From: Brevundimonas goettingensis
Lineage (GTDB): Bacteria > Pseudomonadota > Alphaproteobacteria > Caulobacterales > Caulobacteraceae
NCBI RefSeq assembly: GCF_017487405.1
Contig: NZ_CP062222.1
Location: forward strand, 3,333,001 to 3,397,000
DNA: 64,000 nt
Direction: 5' to 3'
This document shows positions 1 to 9,718 of the stretch, in pieces. The translations under genes and the position numbers were made by a program. Every line of letters begins with the position of its first letter. The stretch's first letter is position 1. Under the pieces are notes generated by a model. That model worked only from the letters and a program-made list of their open reading frames with translations, was not told the origin of the DNA and did not search any database.

Positions 1-755
1 GCTTTGAACGGATACGCCAGCTGGCCGAGGAAGTCCCTGGGCACCGGGTCCTCGACGCCGTAGCGTTCGGGCAACCGGCCCTTGGGCAGGCGGAAGCTGC
101 CGAACAGATGGTCGTAGAAGGCGAACAGGGCTGCGAAATTGCGGTCATAGGCCTCGCGCTGATCCGCATGGTGCCAGTGGTGGAAGGCGGGCGAGCCCAG
201 CACATGCCTCAGTGGCCCGAAGTCGATCCGCACATTGGCGTGCAGCAGATGGGCATGGGCCTGATAGACGAGGGCGTAGAGGGCCAAGGGGCCGGGCGAG
301 AAGCCCAGCAGGATCGCCGGACCCGCCGCCGCCGTCGAAAAGAGCAATTGCTCCACCGGATGCACCCGGTGCGAGGCAGCCCAGTCCAGATGCTCGCTCG
401 AATGATGCACGGCGTGGAACCGCCACAGCGCCGGGACCGCGTGGGAGATGCGGTGGATCCAGTAGACCCCGAGGTCGGACAGCAGCAGGATTTCGACGAA
501 CTGAAGCCAGTGGGGCTGGGACCGGATCGCCCCGGCGATCGCTTGCGGAACCGCGTGGACCCTCAACAGGCTCAAGGCCACCCCCACCGCGAAGATGCCG
601 ATACTGATCAGCCAGCCGCCGATGAAGGTGTGCAAGAGGTCTGTGGTCCAGCCCGGCCGCAGCACCCGCTGGCTCCGGTCGCGCGGGATCAGCCGCTCCA
701 GCAGGATGAAGGCGGCGCCCAGGCCGATCACGAGAGCGAGGTCCTTCAGCGTCAT
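1..755 (-). CDS. Sterol desaturase / fatty acid hydroxylase family membrane protein (3' end outside window)
   Basis: Reading from an ATG at 753-755 the protein begins MTLKDLALVIGLGAAFILLE and stays open to the window edge, so the C-terminus is missing. Histidine clusters typical of the membrane di-iron hydroxylase superfamily are visible: HRISH, then HAVHHSS, then HWHHADQREAY. In this family the histidines bind a di-iron centre that hydroxylates or desaturates a lipid chain. Hydrophobic stretches at about residues 5-18, 40-60 and 85-100 agree with a multi-pass inner-membrane protein. The substrate (sterol, carotenoid or fatty acid) cannot be told from sequence. It is divergent from the HIT gene, with 77 bp between the two starts. 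Confidence 0.85.
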   Translation of the reverse strand, partial: MTLKDLALVIGLGAAFILLERLIPRDRSQRVLRPGWTTDLLHTFIGGWLISIGIFAVGVALSLLRVHAVPQAIAGAIRSQPHWLQFVEILLLSDLGVYWIHRISHAVPALWRFHAVHHSSEHLDWAASHRVHPVEQLLFSTAAAGPAILLGFSPGPLALYALVYQAHAHLLHANVRIDFGPLRHVLGSPAFHHWHHADQREAYDRNFAALFAFYDHLFGSFRLPKGRLPERYGVEDPVPRDFLGQLAYPFK

Positions 756-832
756 CCGCCCAGGATGACCGATCGTCCTTGCGGGCCGATTAAGGCCCTG
801 CCGAATTCCTCGCCCGCCGTTAGGATGGGCCC

Positions 833-1246
833 ATGACCTTCCAGACCGACCCGCGCCTGATCGCCCATTCCGCCGCCGTCGCCGCCTGGCCCCTGTGCGA
901 CGTGCGGCTGATGGACGACGCCCGCTTCCCCTGGCTGGTGCTGATACCGCGCGTCGCCGACGCTTCCGAGCTGGACGACCTGTCCCCGGCCGACCGCCCC
1001 GTCCTGATGGCCGAGATGATCCGCGCCGGAGAGATGGTCCGCCGCCTGGGCGAGGCGATGGACCTAGAGGTGCACAAGGTGAACACCGCGGCGCTGGGCA
1101 ATGTCACCGCCCAGCTGCACGTCCATGTCGTCGGTCGCCGCCGCGACGACCCCCTCTGGCCCGACCCCATCTGGGGCCGCGACGGCCGCACCGCCCTGGG
1201 CGATCTTCGGCTGGCGGAGCTCGCCGACCTCGCGGCAGGGCTGTGA
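833..1246 (+). CDS. HIT-family nucleotide hydrolase/transferase
   Basis: A 137-residue protein with the histidine triad signature near its C-terminal third: QLHVHVVGRRRDD at about residues 94-106, a variant of HxHxHxx in which the third His is replaced by Val-Gly. An N-terminal CDVRLMDDARFPWLVLIPR strand segment is also typical. HIT proteins hydrolyse dinucleoside polyphosphates or AMP conjugates in the cytoplasm through the middle His of the triad. The start ATG at 833 is the only early in-frame ATG. The next gene begins 83 bp downstream on the same strand but has its own leader. Confidence 0.85.
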   Translation: MTFQTDPRLIAHSAAVAAWPLCDVRLMDDARFPWLVLIPRVADASELDDLSPADRPVLMAEMIRAGEMVRRLGEAMDLEVHKVNTAALGNVTAQLHVHVVGRRRDDPLWPDPIWGRDGRTALGDLRLAELADLAAGL

Positions 1247-1329
1247 AAGCGTGGCCTTATAACCAAAGTTAGTAGCCGCTCAGCGTTCCACCTGACCTAG
1301 ATTTTACGATTGAGTGTCAGGTTCAGACC

Positions 1330-2943
1330 GTGCCCCAAAGTATCTTCGAACCCGCATCCGGTGATGACAGCGCCATGGGCCGTCTGGTCCGGACGGCGTG
1401 CGCCCTGTTTTCGGCGCCCGTGGGCCTGTGCTCCATCTTCGTCGACGACCGGGTCGCCCAGCGCACCCTGATCGGCCTGCCCGGCTTCCCGACATCCCCC
1501 GTCGGCGTCGTCCCCTTCAGCCCGACCCGGCTGCTGATCGCCGAGGGTCCGGGCGCCCTGCTGCTGATCGAGGACGGCCTGACCGACCCGCGCGTCAAGG
1601 ATCTCGATCTGGTCAAGGGCGACAAGGGCCTGCGCTTCTACGCCGGGGCCACGGTCTCGGATCGCTCGGGCAAGGCCGTCGGCTCTTTCGGCGTGATGGA
1701 CTTCAAGCCGCGCCCGCCCCTGAGCGCCGAAGAGATCGACCACCTGCGCCGGTTCGCCGTCATGGCCGGGGATCTGTTCGAACTGGAACGCGACGAACGC
1801 GCCGCCTCGGCCAAGCGCGAGACCCTGGAGCTGGCCGAGTCCATGGCCGGCGTCGGTCACTTCAGCGTCGATGTGACGACCGGTCAGGTGACCTGGTCCG
1901 ACGAGGTCTATCGCATCCACGGGCTCCAGCCCGGGACGGTCGATCCCACCCTGCATTCGGCCATCGGCGCCTATAATCCCGAGGACGCCGCCGTGGTTCG
2001 GGCCTTGGTCGACCGGGCCCTCAGAACCGGGACAGGTTATGACGCTACCCTCCGCATCACCCGTGCGGACGGGCAGGAGCGCACCACCCGCTCCAAGGCG
2101 CGCTGCGAGATGGACGCCGAGGGCCGGCCGGTGCGCCTGTTCGGCGTCTTTCAGGACATCACCGAGACGGTCCAGGCCCAGACCGCCCTGATCGAGGCCC
2201 GGGACGCCGCCGAGGCCGCGACCCGCGCCAAGTCCGACTTCTTGGCTAACACCAGCCACGAAATCCGCACCCCCCTGACCTCGATCATCGGCTTTTCCGC
2301 CTTCCTGCAGTCCAGCCCGACCCTGACCGACAAGGAGCGGCACTACGCCACCCGCATCTCGGCCGCCTCCAACGCCCTTCTGGGGGTGATCAATGACGTG
2401 CTCGACTATTCCCGGCTCGAGGCCGACGCCTTCGAGCTGGACCCGGCCCCGTTCGATCCCCGGCTGATGGCCGAGGGGGCCGTCGCCATGATCGCCGAAC
2501 AGTGCCGCGAGAAGGGCCTCGATCTGGATCTCGACATCGCCGACGCCCTGCCCCACGCCATGGTCGCCGACGAGGGCCGGGTGCGTCAGGTGGTGCTCAA
2601 CTTCCTGTCCAACGCCATCAAATTCACCGAGACGGGCCGGATCGGCCTCAGCCTTCAGGCCAGGGATGCGGGACTGCGCGTCGAGGTGACCGACACCGGC
2701 ATCGGCGTCTCGCCCGAGGCGGTCGACCGGCTGTTCGACCGCTTCACCCAGGCCGACAGCTCGACCACCCGCCTCTATGGCGGCACCGGCCTGGGCCTGG
2801 CCATCTCGCGCCGGCTGGTAGTCATGATGGGCGGCCGGATCGGGGTGGACAGCACCCCCGGCCACGGCTCGACCTTCTGGTTCGAGATCCCGCTGGAGCC
2901 TGCAGCTGCGGAAGCGGCGCCCCTGCAGATGCAGGCCGGATAG
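1330..2943 (+). CDS. GAF-PAS sensor histidine kinase
   Basis: A 537-residue soluble sensor kinase. Residues about 15-155 look like a GAF domain ([28 protein letters not shown]), 170-285 a PAS fold ending in FGVFQDITE, then a short coiled linker and HisKA with the phospho-acceptor His310 in SHEIRTPL. The ATPase domain has the N box ([10 protein letters not shown]), G1 (DTGIGVS), F box and G2 ([10 protein letters not shown]). There is no transmembrane segment and no receiver domain, so a separate response regulator, not adjacent here, must take the phosphate. Start is GTG at 1330; an ATG 15 codons further in (residue 16) would cut into the GAF domain. The signal sensed is unknown. Confidence 0.9.
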   Translation: MPQSIFEPASGDDSAMGRLVRTACALFSAPVGLCSIFVDDRVAQRTLIGLPGFPTSPVGVVPFSPTRLLIAEGPGALLLIEDGLTDPRVKDLDLVKGDKGLRFYAGATVSDRSGKAVGSFGVMDFKPRPPLSAEEIDHLRRFAVMAGDLFELERDERAASAKRETLELAESMAGVGHFSVDVTTGQVTWSDEVYRIHGLQPGTVDPTLHSAIGAYNPEDAAVVRALVDRALRTGTGYDATLRITRADGQERTTRSKARCEMDAEGRPVRLFGVFQDITETVQAQTALIEARDAAEAATRAKSDFLANTSHEIRTPLTSIIGFSAFLQSSPTLTDKERHYATRISAASNALLGVINDVLDYSRLEADAFELDPAPFDPRLMAEGAVAMIAEQCREKGLDLDLDIADALPHAMVADEGRVRQVVLNFLSNAIKFTETGRIGLSLQARDAGLRVEVTDTGIGVSPEAVDRLFDRFTQADSSTTRLYGGTGLGLAISRRLVVMMGGRIGVDSTPGHGSTFWFEIPLEPAAAEAAPLQMQAG

Positions 2944-2949
2944 AGCCGA

Positions 2950-3831
2950 TCAAACCCTCGGCGGCGGTCCGAACTTGCCGGCGTTATAGTCGGTGATGGC
3001 CTGGATGATCTCCTCGCGGGTGTTCATCACGAAGGGGCCGTGGCTGGCGACCGGCTCGGCGATCGGTTCGGCATGACCCAGCAGGATCACCGCGTCCGAG
3101 GTCGCCTCGATCTTGACCGTATCCCCGTCGCCGAGCGCGATCAGATTCCACGGCTCGACCGGCGTCCCGCCGACCGAAATCTTGCCCGCCACGACATAGA
3201 GAAACACCGTCCGGCCGCGCGCCATCGGCGCCTCGAACACCCCGCCCGCCTTGAACTTCAGAACCGCCAGCTGGATGTCGATCAACGACTGGATCGGCGC
3301 GTTCACATCGCCCCACACGCCGGAGACCGGCTCGACCGTCACCCGGCCTTCGTCGGTGGTGAAGCTCGGAATATCCGCCGCCTGCAGTCCGACATAGTCC
3401 GGCTTCGTCATCTTCAGCCGCGACGGCAGATTGACCCAGAGCTGCAGGATCTCCATCGGCCCGCCGTCGCGCTTGAAGGCGGCCGGCGACAGTTCGGCAT
3501 GGATCAGGCCCGACCCGGCCGTCATCCACTGGATGCCCCCGGCCTTGATGATGCTCTCCCCGTCGGCGGAATCGTTGTGCGCCAGCTCTCCGTCCAGAAT
3601 GAAGGTGACGGTCTCGAACCCCCGGTGCGGGTGCGGCCCGAACGGCAGGCCCCGGTTGTTCGGCGGATAGACCTGAGGCCCGTGGTGATTGAGGAACAGG
3701 AAGGGATCCATCTGCTCCAGCCCCGGCCCGGGCACCGGACGGCGGGTCACCAGATCGCCGATGTCGTCCCGCAAGGCGGGATGCTGGCGAACGACGGGAC
3801 GAATGACGGGGCGAACAACAGGATCGGTCAT
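2950..3831 (-). CDS. Pirin family protein
   Basis: A bicupin of 293 residues. The N-terminal cupin carries the pirin hallmarks [13 protein letters not shown] and, further on, GSGLIHAE, which supply the metal-binding His and Glu residues. Pirins bind Fe or Ni and some act as quercetinases or redox-sensitive regulators; the role here is not determinable. The reading frame extends three codons upstream to another ATG at 3838-3840 (MWRM); I prefer MTDPVVRPV at 3831 because family members start near here, but neither start has a strong ribosome site. It converges on the histidine kinase gene with 6 bp between stop codons. Confidence 0.9.
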   Translation of the reverse strand: MTDPVVRPVIRPVVRQHPALRDDIGDLVTRRPVPGPGLEQMDPFLFLNHHGPQVYPPNNRGLPFGPHPHRGFETVTFILDGELAHNDSADGESIIKAGGIQWMTAGSGLIHAELSPAAFKRDGGPMEILQLWVNLPSRLKMTKPDYVGLQAADIPSFTTDEGRVTVEPVSGVWGDVNAPIQSLIDIQLAVLKFKAGGVFEAPMARGRTVFLYVVAGKISVGGTPVEPWNLIALGDGDTVKIEATSDAVILLGHAEPIAEPVASHGPFVMNTREEIIQAITDYNAGKFGPPPRV

Positions 3832-3870
3832 TCGCCACATCTAGTGTGGCGGATCATAGATGGCTAGTCC

Positions 3871-4012
3871 GCGCTCAAGCAGGGAGGCGCCGCGCCGAGT
3901 GATAGCGCTCAAAAAGGGGAGCCCGGGCTCAAGCAGCGGGCGACCGCGTCGTAAGCGATAGCGCCAAAACCGCGCTCAAGCAGCGAGCGACCGCGTCGCG
4001 AGCGGTAGCGCC
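3871..4012. repeat. Three tandem ~40-bp nested palindromes
   Basis: Three similar units lie at 3871-3910, 3925-3964 and 3972-4012. Each opens with (GC)GCTCAAGCAG and closes with a TAGCGCC-like end, so the outer ends pair (GCGCT with AGCGC). The third unit has an inner perfect hairpin GCGAC-CGC-GTCGC. A longer relative with the same ends is at 15061-15137. The units fill the gap between two minus-strand genes and contain no credible coding sequence. They look like a REP-type interspersed element. Confidence 0.7.
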
Positions 4013-4025
4013 CAAAAGAAAGAGC

Positions 4026-4649
4026 CTACCAGATTCCCGGGATCAGCCGGTACTTCACCTTGGCGGCGTGTTCCTGATAAGCCGGGTCCTGCATCAGGAT
4101 GCGCTCCTCGGCGTAGATGCGCAGCACTTCGAACACCAGCCAGACCGACAGCAGCACGGCGTTCCAGCTGCTCGGGTTGACCGCGAAGGCGCCGATATAG
4201 GTGACCAGATAGCCCAGATACATCGGGTGGCGGACGGCGGCGTACAGGCCCGAACGCTTGACCCCTCGGTTGGCGGCGACGACGCCGAAGCTGCGGCGCA
4301 GCGACAGCTTGGCGCCGACACTGATTAGCAGGCCCGCGGCCATCAGCATGGCCCCGCCGCTCCAGCCGCCGCCCGTGGGCTGATAGAGCATCGGCAGGGC
4401 GGTCCCCAGGACCCCCGTCAGCCAGTCGACCGGCCTGAGGCTGATCGCTTCCGTGCCGCGCCGGAACAGGACCATCACCGCGATCATCCCCTCGGAGAGG
4501 ATGAACAGGATATTGGCCGGCTTGGCGGCCAGATCGCCGACGAACCGGTGCACCATCATGAGGTAGAGCACCACGATGGCGATACGCTCGGCGCCGTCGA
4601 GCAGCCGTGACATGGTCAGGCGGCTGATTTTCAGGTCGATGCTGGTCAT
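4026..4649 (-). CDS. Isoprenylcysteine carboxyl methyltransferase-like membrane methyltransferase
   Basis: A 207-residue polytopic membrane protein with about five hydrophobic segments. The C-terminal half has the ICMT/PEMT signature: GLYAAVRHPMYLGYL around residues 136-150, then EERILMQDPAYQEHAAKVKYRLIPGIW at the very end. In this superfamily the RHPMY and EE..L motifs bind S-adenosylmethionine at the membrane surface. The bacterial substrate is unknown, since most bacteria lack prenylated CaaX proteins; small thiol, phospholipid or isoprenoid substrates are possible. Start ATG at 4647-4649 gives a normal N-terminus. Confidence 0.8.
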   Translation of the reverse strand: MTSIDLKISRLTMSRLLDGAERIAIVVLYLMMVHRFVGDLAAKPANILFILSEGMIAVMVLFRRGTEAISLRPVDWLTGVLGTALPMLYQPTGGGWSGGAMLMAAGLLISVGAKLSLRRSFGVVAANRGVKRSGLYAAVRHPMYLGYLVTYIGAFAVNPSSWNAVLLSVWLVFEVLRIYAEERILMQDPAYQEHAAKVKYRLIPGIW

Positions 4650-4774
4650 GACCGCAGGATGCCGCCAACGTCCTTGCCGCCCCCTTAAGAACCGCTTTTA
4701 AATCCGCCGGTTATAACCAAGGTTAGGTCGCGCAACCGAAACGCGTAACGTGGTTACCGCTACGCTTGGGATTT

Positions 4775-5374
4775 TCAGCCCGGGCGGGTCAGTGAAACCG
4801 CCTGATCGCGGCCCAGACCGCTCAGGCTTCCGGTCCAGCCCTGACCGGCCTGTCGCAGGCGCAGCCTGACGGCGCGCCCACCCACCGAGGCCTCGATCAC
4901 CGTCTCTTCGCCGTTCCGGGTCACGGACTCGACCGGGGCGGTCGAGCGGGTCTGATCGTTCAAACTCAGAGCGCCTTCGACGGGCTTCGACGATCCGCGA
5001 TCCGACAGAACCAGATCCAGCACCGGCCGGCCGTCGGCGCCGGTCGCCGTCCAGACCCCGTCCAGCGACCCCATCCGGGCGTCGGCCGAGGCCCGGGCGC
5101 GGTTGACCGCCGCGACATAGCCGATCTCGCCGGACGAACGAATCTGTTCGTAATTGCCCTGATAGGCCTCGACCGCGACCGGTCCGGTGATCGGGCGGCT
5201 GCGGATCGGACGGTTGACGTCCCCTTCCTCGACCTGACGTCCGAAATCGGACGGCGGCTCGTAAGGGCGGACCACGGGGGCGGCATAGACCTCGCTCGAG
5301 GCCGCCTGGGCATAGGCGGTTTCCTGACCCGACAGGCCTGAAACACCGGCGATCATGAGGGTAAGCAACAGCAT
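4775..5374 (-). CDS. Secreted protein of unknown function
   Basis: From the ATG at 5372-5374 the protein begins with a signal-peptide-like stretch (MLLLTLMIAGVSGLSG then ETAYAQA), with likely cleavage after AQA. The mature part of about 175 residues is soluble and mostly predicted beta, with the segment LDGVWTATGADGRPVLDLVL resembling the one-domain beta-barrel folds of small periplasmic proteins. The open frame continues upstream to 5470 with two further ATGs (5404 and 5470), but these would bury the signal peptide. I do not recognise the family. It is divergent from the succinate dehydrogenase operon. Confidence 0.65.
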   Translation of the reverse strand: MLLLTLMIAGVSGLSGQETAYAQAASSEVYAAPVVRPYEPPSDFGRQVEEGDVNRPIRSRPITGPVAVEAYQGNYEQIRSSGEIGYVAAVNRARASADARMGSLDGVWTATGADGRPVLDLVLSDRGSSKPVEGALSLNDQTRSTAPVESVTRNGEETVIEASVGGRAVRLRLRQAGQGWTGSLSGLGRDQAVSLTRPG

Positions 5375-5506
5375 AGGCCCACGATGCGGATCGCGGGCGC
5401 ACATGGCTAGCGTGGAAGCGGCAACACGCGAAAACGTGATCGGTTCCGCCCTCGGGACACGGCGTCGCACTTTTTCTTGCCGCAGTGCGGCGCCCGTCGC
5501 GTTGAC

Positions 5507-5523
5507 ACCCCCTGACGGGGGGT
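5507..5523. other. GC-rich hairpin ahead of the sdh operon
   Basis: ACCCCC at 5507-5512 pairs with GGGGGT at 5518-5523 around a TGACG loop, 62 bp upstream of sdhC. It has no T-run, so it is unlikely to terminate by itself. It may mark the end of an upstream transcript or lie in the sdh leader. Confidence 0.35.
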
Positions 5524-5584
5524 CCTAAAGCCACTCCCATAAACGGTGAAAGCCTGAATTCACAGGGTTTTGAGAACCATTCGC

Positions 5585-6034
5585 ATGTCGAACACCCCCG
5601 ACTCGACCGGTCACGACGACCGGTACGTCCTCCAGCCCAACGGCCGCCCGCGCCCCATGTCGCCCCACCTCCAGGTCTGGCGCTGGCACGTCACCATGGC
5701 GGCCTCCATCCTGTTCCGGGTGACCATCGGCGCCGCCAGCGTCGCGGCCGTCCTGCTGGTCGGCTGGCTCGGCGCGGTCGCCTTCGGGCCGGACGCCTTC
5801 GCCCGTATCGGCGCTTGCCTGGCCACGCCGCTGGGCCTGTTCGTCGGCTTCGGCCTGACGGTGGTGCTGTTCTCCTTCCTGCTGAACGGCGCCCGCCACC
5901 TGATCAACGACGCGGGTCAGGGCCTGACGCTCAAACCTGCAAACCTGCTGTCCAACATCGCCGTCTGGGGCCCGGTCCCGTTGGCGGTCGCCTTCTTCGC
6001 CCTCCTGTTCGCCACCGGAAGGATCTCGCTGTGA
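5585..6034 (+). CDS. sdhC: Succinate dehydrogenase cytochrome b556 subunit
   Basis: Membrane anchor subunit of complex II, 149 residues from the ATG at 5585. It shows the SdhC signature early (RPMSPHLQVWRWHVTMAASILFR) and NGARHLINDAGQG at about residues 101-113, whose His is the usual haem b ligand. Three membrane segments are visible at about 36-63, 76-100 and 124-146. With SdhD it binds ubiquinone and haem and holds the SdhAB head at the inner membrane. A TTG five codons upstream is in frame but is a weaker choice. The stop overlaps the sdhD start by 3 bases, so the two are translationally coupled. Confidence 0.95.
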   Translation: MSNTPDSTGHDDRYVLQPNGRPRPMSPHLQVWRWHVTMAASILFRVTIGAASVAAVLLVGWLGAVAFGPDAFARIGACLATPLGLFVGFGLTVVLFSFLLNGARHLINDAGQGLTLKPANLLSNIAVWGPVPLAVAFFALLFATGRISL

Positions 6035-6435
6035 GTCATCCCGCAAAGTTCAGGAACGGGGTCAAGATCTCCGAGCGTCACGGCGCCGGCGAATGGACCC
6101 TGGAAAAACTCTGCCTCGCCGCCCTGATGCCGCTCGGCGTCTGGGTCGCCTCGACCGCCTTCACCCTGACGGGCGCGAGCTACGAGACCGTCGTCGCCTG
6201 GTTCGCCGGCAAGCTGAACGCCGGGCTGGCCATCGCCACGGTCCTGATCTTCTGCCTCTTCGGCGCCCTGGCCTGGAAGGTCATCGTCGAGGACTACATC
6301 CACAAGCCCGGGACCAAGGGGCTGCTCGTCGGCCTTCTGAACCTGGCCTTCTTCGTGCTGGCCGCGGCCGGCGTCTTCTTCATCGTGCGTCTGGCGCTGG
6401 GCTCGGCCCCGCTCCCCGCCGGTATCGGAGCCTGA
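6031..6435 (+). CDS. sdhD: Succinate dehydrogenase membrane anchor subunit
   Basis: A 134-residue protein starting at a GTG (6031) that overlaps the sdhC stop. An AGGA ribosome site lies just upstream inside sdhC. Three hydrophobic segments (about residues 28-46, 60-82 and 98-122) match SdhD, and the [16 protein letters not shown] start of the first helix is typical of alphaproteobacterial SdhD, where a nearby residue helps hold haem b or quinone. The frame is open far upstream to 5815, but that part is antisense-like noise in the sdhC frame. It is followed by sdhA after 4 bases. Confidence 0.93.
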   Translation: MSHPAKFRNGVKISERHGAGEWTLEKLCLAALMPLGVWVASTAFTLTGASYETVVAWFAGKLNAGLAIATVLIFCLFGALAWKVIVEDYIHKPGTKGLLVGLLNLAFFVLAAAGVFFIVRLALGSAPLPAGIGA

Positions 6436-6439
6436 TCGC

Positions 6440-8224
6440 GTGACGGACCTGAAATTCATCGACCACGAATACGACGTCGTCGTCGTCGGCGCCGGCGGCT
6501 CGGGCCTGCGCGCCGCCCTCGGCGCCGCCCAGCAGGGCCTGAAGGTCGCCTGCGTCACCAAGGTCTTCCCGACCCGCTCCCACACCGTGGCGGCGCAGGG
6601 CGGCATCTCCGCCTCGCTCGGCAACATGGGCGAGGATTCGTGGAAATGGCACATGTACGACACCGTCAAGGGGTCGGACTGGCTGGGCGACCAGGACGCC
6701 ATCGAGTATCTGGTCCGCGAGGCCCCCAAGGCCGTCTATGAGCTCGAGCACTGGGGCGTGCCCTTCTCGCGCACCGACGAGGGCAAGATCTACCAGCGCG
6801 CCTTCGGCGGCATGACCCGCAACTACGGCGAGGGCCCGGTCCAGCGCACCTGCGCCGCCGCCGACCGCACCGGCCACGCCATCCTGCACACCCTGTACGG
6901 CCAGTCGGTCCGTCGCGAGGTGAAATTCTTCATCGAATACTTCGCCCTGGACCTGATCATGCAGGACGGCGTCTGCACGGGCGTCACCGCCTGGAAGCTG
7001 GACGACGGCACCCTGCACCAGTTCCGCGCCAAGCTGGTCATCCTCGCCACCGGCGGCTACGGCCGCGCCTATTTCTCGGCCACCTCGGCCCACACCTGCA
7101 CCGGCGACGGCAACGCCATGGTGCTGCGTGCCGGCCTGCCCCTGCAGGACATGGAGTTCGTGCAGTTCCACCCGACCGGGATCTACGGCTCGGGCTGCCT
7201 GATCACCGAGGGCGCCCGCGGCGAGGGCGGCTATCTGACCAACTCCGAGGGTGAGCGCTTCATGGAGCGCTACGCTCCGTCGGCCAAGGACCTCGCCTCG
7301 CGCGACGTCGTTTCGCGCTCCATGACCATGGAGATCCGCGAAGGCCGCGGCGTCGGTCCCAAGAAGGACCACATCAACCTTCACCTCGACCACCTCGATC
7401 CCAAGATCCTGCACGAGCGCCTGCCCGGTATCTCGGAAAGCGCCAAGATCTTCGCCGGCGTCGATGTGACCAAGGAGCCGATCCCGGTCATCCCGACCGT
7501 CCACTACAATATGGGCGGCATCCCCACCAACTATCACGGCGAGGTCCTGACCAAGGTCGGCGACAACGCCGACACCGTGGTCAAGGGTCTAATGGCCGTC
7601 GGCGAGGCGGCCTGCGTCTCGGTTCACGGCGCCAACCGCCTCGGCTCGAACTCCCTCACCGACCTGGTTGTCTTCGGCCGCGCCGCGGGTCTGCGCGCCG
7701 GCGAGATCGTCGACAAGGCCGCCCCGGTCCCGGCCGCCCCGCCGGAAGCCACCGCCCCGCACCTAGCGCGCCTCGAGCGCTTCCGCAACGCCAACGGCTC
7801 GACCTCGACCGCCCATCTGCGGGCCGAGATGCAGGCCGCCATGCAGTCGGACGCCGCTGTCTTCCGCACCGGCAAGACCCTGGACGAGGGCGTCGCCAAG
7901 CTGCGCGACATCCACGCCCGCTCGGCCGACATCAAGACCACCGATCGCGGCCTGATCTGGAACACGGATCTGGTCGAGACCCTGGAATACGACAACCTGA
8001 TCGACCTGGCGCTCGTGACCATCGAGGGCGCGGCCAACCGTCAGGAAAGCCGCGGCGCGCACGCCCGCGAGGACTTCCCCGACCGTCACGACGACGAATG
8101 GATGAAGCACACCCTGGCCTGGAAGGTCGCCGGCGAGCCGGTCAAGATCGACTACCGCCCGGTCCACACCTACACGATGTCCGACGAGATCGAGTACATC
8201 AAACCCAAGGCGAGGGTTTACTGA
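6440..8224 (+). CDS. sdhA: Succinate dehydrogenase flavoprotein subunit
   Basis: Catalytic subunit of complex II, 594 residues, the usual length. It oxidises succinate to fumarate and passes electrons through covalently bound FAD to SdhB. The FAD-binding start [17 protein letters not shown] is at about residues 14-30, the flavinylated His is in [10 protein letters not shown] (about residue 48), and the active-site region [12 protein letters not shown] and [11 protein letters not shown] are intact. Start is a GTG at 6440, four bases after the sdhD stop; sdhB follows one base after its own stop. Codon use is strongly biased to GC-ending codons, as expected for a highly expressed gene. Confidence 0.98.
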   Translation: MTDLKFIDHEYDVVVVGAGGSGLRAALGAAQQGLKVACVTKVFPTRSHTVAAQGGISASLGNMGEDSWKWHMYDTVKGSDWLGDQDAIEYLVREAPKAVYELEHWGVPFSRTDEGKIYQRAFGGMTRNYGEGPVQRTCAAADRTGHAILHTLYGQSVRREVKFFIEYFALDLIMQDGVCTGVTAWKLDDGTLHQFRAKLVILATGGYGRAYFSATSAHTCTGDGNAMVLRAGLPLQDMEFVQFHPTGIYGSGCLITEGARGEGGYLTNSEGERFMERYAPSAKDLASRDVVSRSMTMEIREGRGVGPKKDHINLHLDHLDPKILHERLPGISESAKIFAGVDVTKEPIPVIPTVHYNMGGIPTNYHGEVLTKVGDNADTVVKGLMAVGEAACVSVHGANRLGSNSLTDLVVFGRAAGLRAGEIVDKAAPVPAAPPEATAPHLARLERFRNANGSTSTAHLRAEMQAAMQSDAAVFRTGKTLDEGVAKLRDIHARSADIKTTDRGLIWNTDLVETLEYDNLIDLALVTIEGAANRQESRGAHAREDFPDRHDDEWMKHTLAWKVAGEPVKIDYRPVHTYTMSDEIEYIKPKARVY

Positions 8225-8225
8225 G

Positions 8226-9023
8226 ATGGCTGAATTCACTCTTCCCATTGGATCGCGCCCCAGGAAGGGCAAGGTCTACAAGGCCGCCCCGGGCGCCAGG
8301 AACGTCAAGACCTACAAGGTCTATCGTTACGACCCGAACGTCGATCAGAACCCCAGCTGGGACGAATACCAGGTGTCGTCGGACGACCACGGCCCGATGC
8401 TGCTGGACGCCCTGATCCACATCAAGAACGAGATCGATCCGACCCTGTCGTTCCGGCGCTCGTGCCGCGAGGGCATCTGCGGCTCCTGCTCGATGAACAT
8501 CGACGGGCGCAACACCCTGGCCTGCACCAAGGGCTGGGACGAATGCTCGTCCTCGACCATCGCCATTTCGCCCCTGCCCCACCAGCCGGTGGTCAAGGAC
8601 CTGGTGACGGACCTGACGCTGTTCTACGCCCAGTACGACTCGATCAAGCCCTACCTCCAGTCGGACGAGCCCGATCCGACCACCGAGCGGCTGCAGTCGC
8701 CGGCGGACCGGGCCAAGCTGGACGGCCTGTACGAGTGCATCCTGTGCGCCTGCTGCTCGACGTCCTGCCCCAGCTACTGGTGGAACGCCGGCGAGTATCT
8801 CGGCCCGGCGGCCCTGCTCCAATCCTACCGCTGGATCTCCGACAGCCGCGACGACGCGACCCAGAGCCGCCTCGACGACCTTGAGGATCCGTTCAAGCTC
8901 TACCGCTGCCACACCATCATGAACTGCGCCCAGGTCTGCCCCAAGGGGCTGAATCCGGCCAAGGCCATCGCCGAAACCAAGAAGCTGATGGTGGCGCCGG
9001 ACCGCAAGAAGACCGCGGCCTGA
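8226..9023 (+). CDS. sdhB: Succinate dehydrogenase iron-sulfur subunit
   Basis: Electron-transfer subunit of complex II, 265 residues. The N-terminal ferredoxin domain has the [2Fe-2S] cysteines in CREGICGSC (Cys80, 85, 88) plus Cys100. The C-terminal domain carries the [4Fe-4S] and [3Fe-4S] ligands in [12 protein letters not shown] and [17 protein letters not shown]. It joins the SdhA flavin to the quinone site formed with SdhC and SdhD. The gene starts one base after the sdhA stop, so the four sdh genes form one tight operon. Confidence 0.98.
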   Translation: MAEFTLPIGSRPRKGKVYKAAPGARNVKTYKVYRYDPNVDQNPSWDEYQVSSDDHGPMLLDALIHIKNEIDPTLSFRRSCREGICGSCSMNIDGRNTLACTKGWDECSSSTIAISPLPHQPVVKDLVTDLTLFYAQYDSIKPYLQSDEPDPTTERLQSPADRAKLDGLYECILCACCSTSCPSYWWNAGEYLGPAALLQSYRWISDSRDDATQSRLDDLEDPFKLYRCHTIMNCAQVCPKGLNPAKAIAETKKLMVAPDRKKTAA

Positions 9024-9033
9024 TCCGACTGAA

Positions 9034-9345
9034 ATGACCGGGGTCCTGCTGTTCGCCTATGGCACGCTGCAGGACCCCGCGATCCAGATCGCCCACTTCG
9101 GGCGCCCGCTGACCGGCGACCCCGACCGCCTCGACGGCTTCACCCGCTCCACGCTCACCGACGGCGACGCCGTCTATCCCGTCCTGATCCCCGGCGGCCC
9201 GGCCCCCACCCCGGTCGAGGGGGTGGTCTTCGAGATCACGCCAGCCGACCTCGCCGCCGCAGACGCCTATGAAGGCGACCTCTACCGCCGCATCCGCGTC
9301 CGCCTCGCCTCGGAAATCGAGGCCTGGGTCTATGTCGCGGCCTGA
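9034..9345 (+). CDS. Gamma-glutamylcyclotransferase / AIG2-like family protein
   Basis: A 103-residue protein beginning MTGVLLFAYGTLQDP; the (F)xYGTL motif is the hallmark of the GGCT/AIG2 fold. The segment AADAYEGDLYRRIRV contains the conserved E-G-x-x-Y-R-R, and its glutamate is the usual catalytic acid of the family. Members cyclise gamma-glutamyl amines or amino acids to 5-oxoproline; the substrate here is unknown. It begins 10 bases after sdhB and could be co-transcribed, though no functional link to complex II is evident. Confidence 0.8.
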   Translation: MTGVLLFAYGTLQDPAIQIAHFGRPLTGDPDRLDGFTRSTLTDGDAVYPVLIPGGPAPTPVEGVVFEITPADLAAADAYEGDLYRRIRVRLASEIEAWVYVAA

Positions 9346-9388
9346 CACACCGATCCGGGTGCTTTGCCTCTCTCCCGACCCTTGCTAA

Positions 9389-9718
<330 letters not shown>

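Noticed and set aside
5502..5530. TTGACA hexamer ahead of the sdh operon as a promoter
   Set aside because: The hexamer at the matching -10 position is poor, and the site overlaps a hairpin.
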